A stretch of 64,000 bases of DNA, from positions 75,686-139,685 of the forward strand of contig NZ_JAFFPS010000064.1 in assembly GCF_016919165.1 (NCBI RefSeq), in the 5' to 3' direction. The notes under the pieces are model-generated. The model did not search any database, had not been told where the DNA came from, and saw only the letters and a program-made list of their open reading frames with translations. Position numbers and translations under genes: made by a program. This document shows positions 62,731-64,000 of this stretch, one piece after another; position 1 is the stretch's first letter; every line of letters starts with the position of its first letter. The DNA is from Leptospira chreensis. Its GTDB lineage: Bacteria > Spirochaetota > Leptospiria > Leptospirales > Leptospiraceae.

Positions 62731-63209
62731 CTGAACTCATTGTCTTTTACTTTCAACTCAACATTGAATTAGTTCAGATTGGATACATCTGGACATGAAT
62801 TCCTAAACTAAGAAAAATATGTTTTTGGAAAAATAGGATCTATCGAAGTAAGTGTCTATCTTTACGATCCCCTCTGATATTTCGGGCGACCCCCCAAAGA
62901 TATTTTCTTCCCACAAAAAGTTTGCTACTACAAAACAATTTTCCAAACCGTTTGGGGTCGGGCTATGCAGGGCTTCGGTCGCAAACCGCGACCGCTAACG
63001 CGCCCTTACTATCCCTCTCGCATATCCATTAAGTAAAAAAAATTGCTTCCAAAGTAATCTACTCCTTCCAAGTAGCAAAGAACATGTCAAATCATGGGCA
63101 AGGATAGAGTTTATCCCGACCAATTGAAGATTGTGAAATCTATCTGGTAAAAAGTCTTAGTAATTTCCTAAGTGCTTGCGAGAAACCATCCTGGCCATAA
63201 AATCAACGA
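62731..63209. other. 479-base intergenic region with a palindromic element
   Basis: No supported gene. Contains copy 2 of the GC-rich element at 62956-63022 and a loose inverted repeat CTGAACT/AGTTCAG at 62731-62777. Confidence 0.45.
62956..63022. repeat. GC-rich palindromic element, copy 2
   Basis: 67 bases matching 56161-56226 with about eight differences and a one-base insertion. The stem arms GGTCGC/GCGACC are conserved while the loop changes from AATTA to AAACC, indicating selection for structure or recent spread. Confidence 0.75.
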
Positions 63210-63767
63210 ATGCGCCGGAAACTCTGGATTTTCATATTTATTTTCAGCATTCTCTTTTCGTTAGGAGCTGAAGTCATCGCTGGGCTTGGTGGATTTGCCA
63301 GTGCCTTTTCTTCAATAGAACTAGGATCGGGTGCACTGCCAGCCGCACGAGTGGGAGGACCATTCATACTGACTATCGTTTTTGTATTCATGTTTCTTGT
63401 CGTGCTCTCGTTCCTTTCTTTGCTCACTACCGCAGGAATACTGGGATTGACCAAAGGGCTATTCTTGGGAGTAACCTTAGGCCTATTAGTCGACTATATA
63501 GTAGTCAGAGGAAAAATCAAACCAGGCGATCCTGCAATCATTCGTCTTTGGGCAGGTCGGGGCGCAGCATTTATGTTTGTGTTTGTTCTCTGGGTTGGGA
63601 TACTAAATCCGTTACTTTCGCAAACAGGCACGCATCCCATCGACGTTTTCAGTGCAAAAGATATAGTTGGGATTTTTTCTACCACAGGAATTTTCGTCTG
63701 CGCTTTCTTTGCACTCATAGGTGTAATGCGGTATTACTGGATGCGGGGAAAGAAGGATAAGGTCTGA
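63210..63767 (+). CDS. Small polytopic membrane protein of unknown function
   Basis: A 185-residue hydrophobic protein with about five membrane segments (residues 5-30, 50-75, 78-100, 112-132, 152-172). Cytoplasmic ends are basic (MRRKLW, MRGKKDKV). No family recognised and no charged residue pattern of a transporter. It stands alone after a long intergenic gap; no clear ribosome binding site. Confidence 0.65.
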   Translation: MRRKLWIFIFIFSILFSLGAEVIAGLGGFASAFSSIELGSGALPAARVGGPFILTIVFVFMFLVVLSFLSLLTTAGILGLTKGLFLGVTLGLLVDYIVVRGKIKPGDPAIIRLWAGRGAAFMFVFVLWVGILNPLLSQTGTHPIDVFSAKDIVGIFSTTGIFVCAFFALIGVMRYYWMRGKKDKV

Positions 63768-64000
63768 GAAATCTGCATTCAATCTTGCGATGTAAAGATA
63801 CCATGCTAAATTCAAAGCTAGCCGCTATCCAAGAGCAGGAATCAGAATAAATCTGGTTTGATCATTTATCATGATCAGGAATAAGAACGTACTTTGGAAA
63901 CTACTCTGCATTGAGTCATCCCCGTGCAAAGGTGAAAAGATTTAGAATAAAATTTCCGAAGCGATCAAGGTTCTTTTCAAAAACGATAGGTTGTGTTATA
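63768..64000. other. Non-coding end of the window
   Basis: No ORF or repeat that I can support; the next gene is outside the window. Confidence 0.4.

Overview
The window looks like chromosomal DNA of a spirochaete, most probably a saprophyte-clade Leptospira. The sequence is AT-leaning and TTG starts are common. It carries many short lipoproteins with loose spirochaete-type lipoboxes, two 7TMR-DISM receptors, a LytTR regulator, a CBS protein, and split proline-catabolism enzymes. The species call is an inference from gene content. I saw no rRNA, tRNA, insertion sequence, prophage or CRISPR array.

Layout. 1-9638 (mostly +) is a housekeeping run: end of an unknown gene, trpS, comEC-like, rsmA, an alkylglycerol-monooxygenase-like hydroxylase, an M23 peptidase, a HAD phosphatase, an RsmI-like methylase, an XRE/cupin regulator and prmA. 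9635-16707 holds a 7TMR-DISM receptor, an amine-oxidase-type flavoprotein, an acyltransferase, small HNH and DUF1292-like genes, a MaoC hydratase and a histidine kinase. 16711-20183 is an acyl-CoA dehydrogenase/acyl-CoA synthetase pair; 20307-22348 a CBS protein and a Na+/solute symporter.

22345-23729 is a leucine module: a 16-residue leucine-rich leader peptide, a classical intrinsic terminator, then a LeuA-type synthase without the C-terminal leucine-sensing domain. Transcription attenuation probably replaces allostery here. An amidohydrolase behind a palindromic promoter follows. 25631-31663 is a run of lipoproteins, a PhoD-like phosphatase and a TetR regulator. 31964-35480 encodes a LytS-like kinase, an outer-membrane protein and a LytTR response regulator in one direction. 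35828-39406 has two convergent beta-propeller lipoproteins that share an N-terminal cysteine module.

39823-45077 contains a hydrolase, then rocD divergent from proline dehydrogenase and P5C dehydrogenase, so ornithine and proline both lead to glutamate. 45125-49219 has an MBL lipoprotein, an IPT-propeller lipoprotein, a CrtA-like protein overlapping it antisense, and a YndJ-like membrane protein. 49432-55530 is a sensory locus: a putative porin, a chemoreceptor, and a histidine kinase plus receiver, where chemoreceptor and kinase share the same periplasmic domain. 56335-59361 is leuDC divergent from a LysR regulator with two palindromic operators; its codon use differs from its neighbours. 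The rest is a coiled-coil/barrel protein, a degenerate HD-GYP protein and a small membrane protein, with GC-rich palindromic repeats in the long intergenic gaps.

Most unusual: the leucine attenuator, a set of hairpins abutting the start codons of exported proteins, the sensor domain shared by chemoreceptor and kinase, and the intergenic palindrome family.
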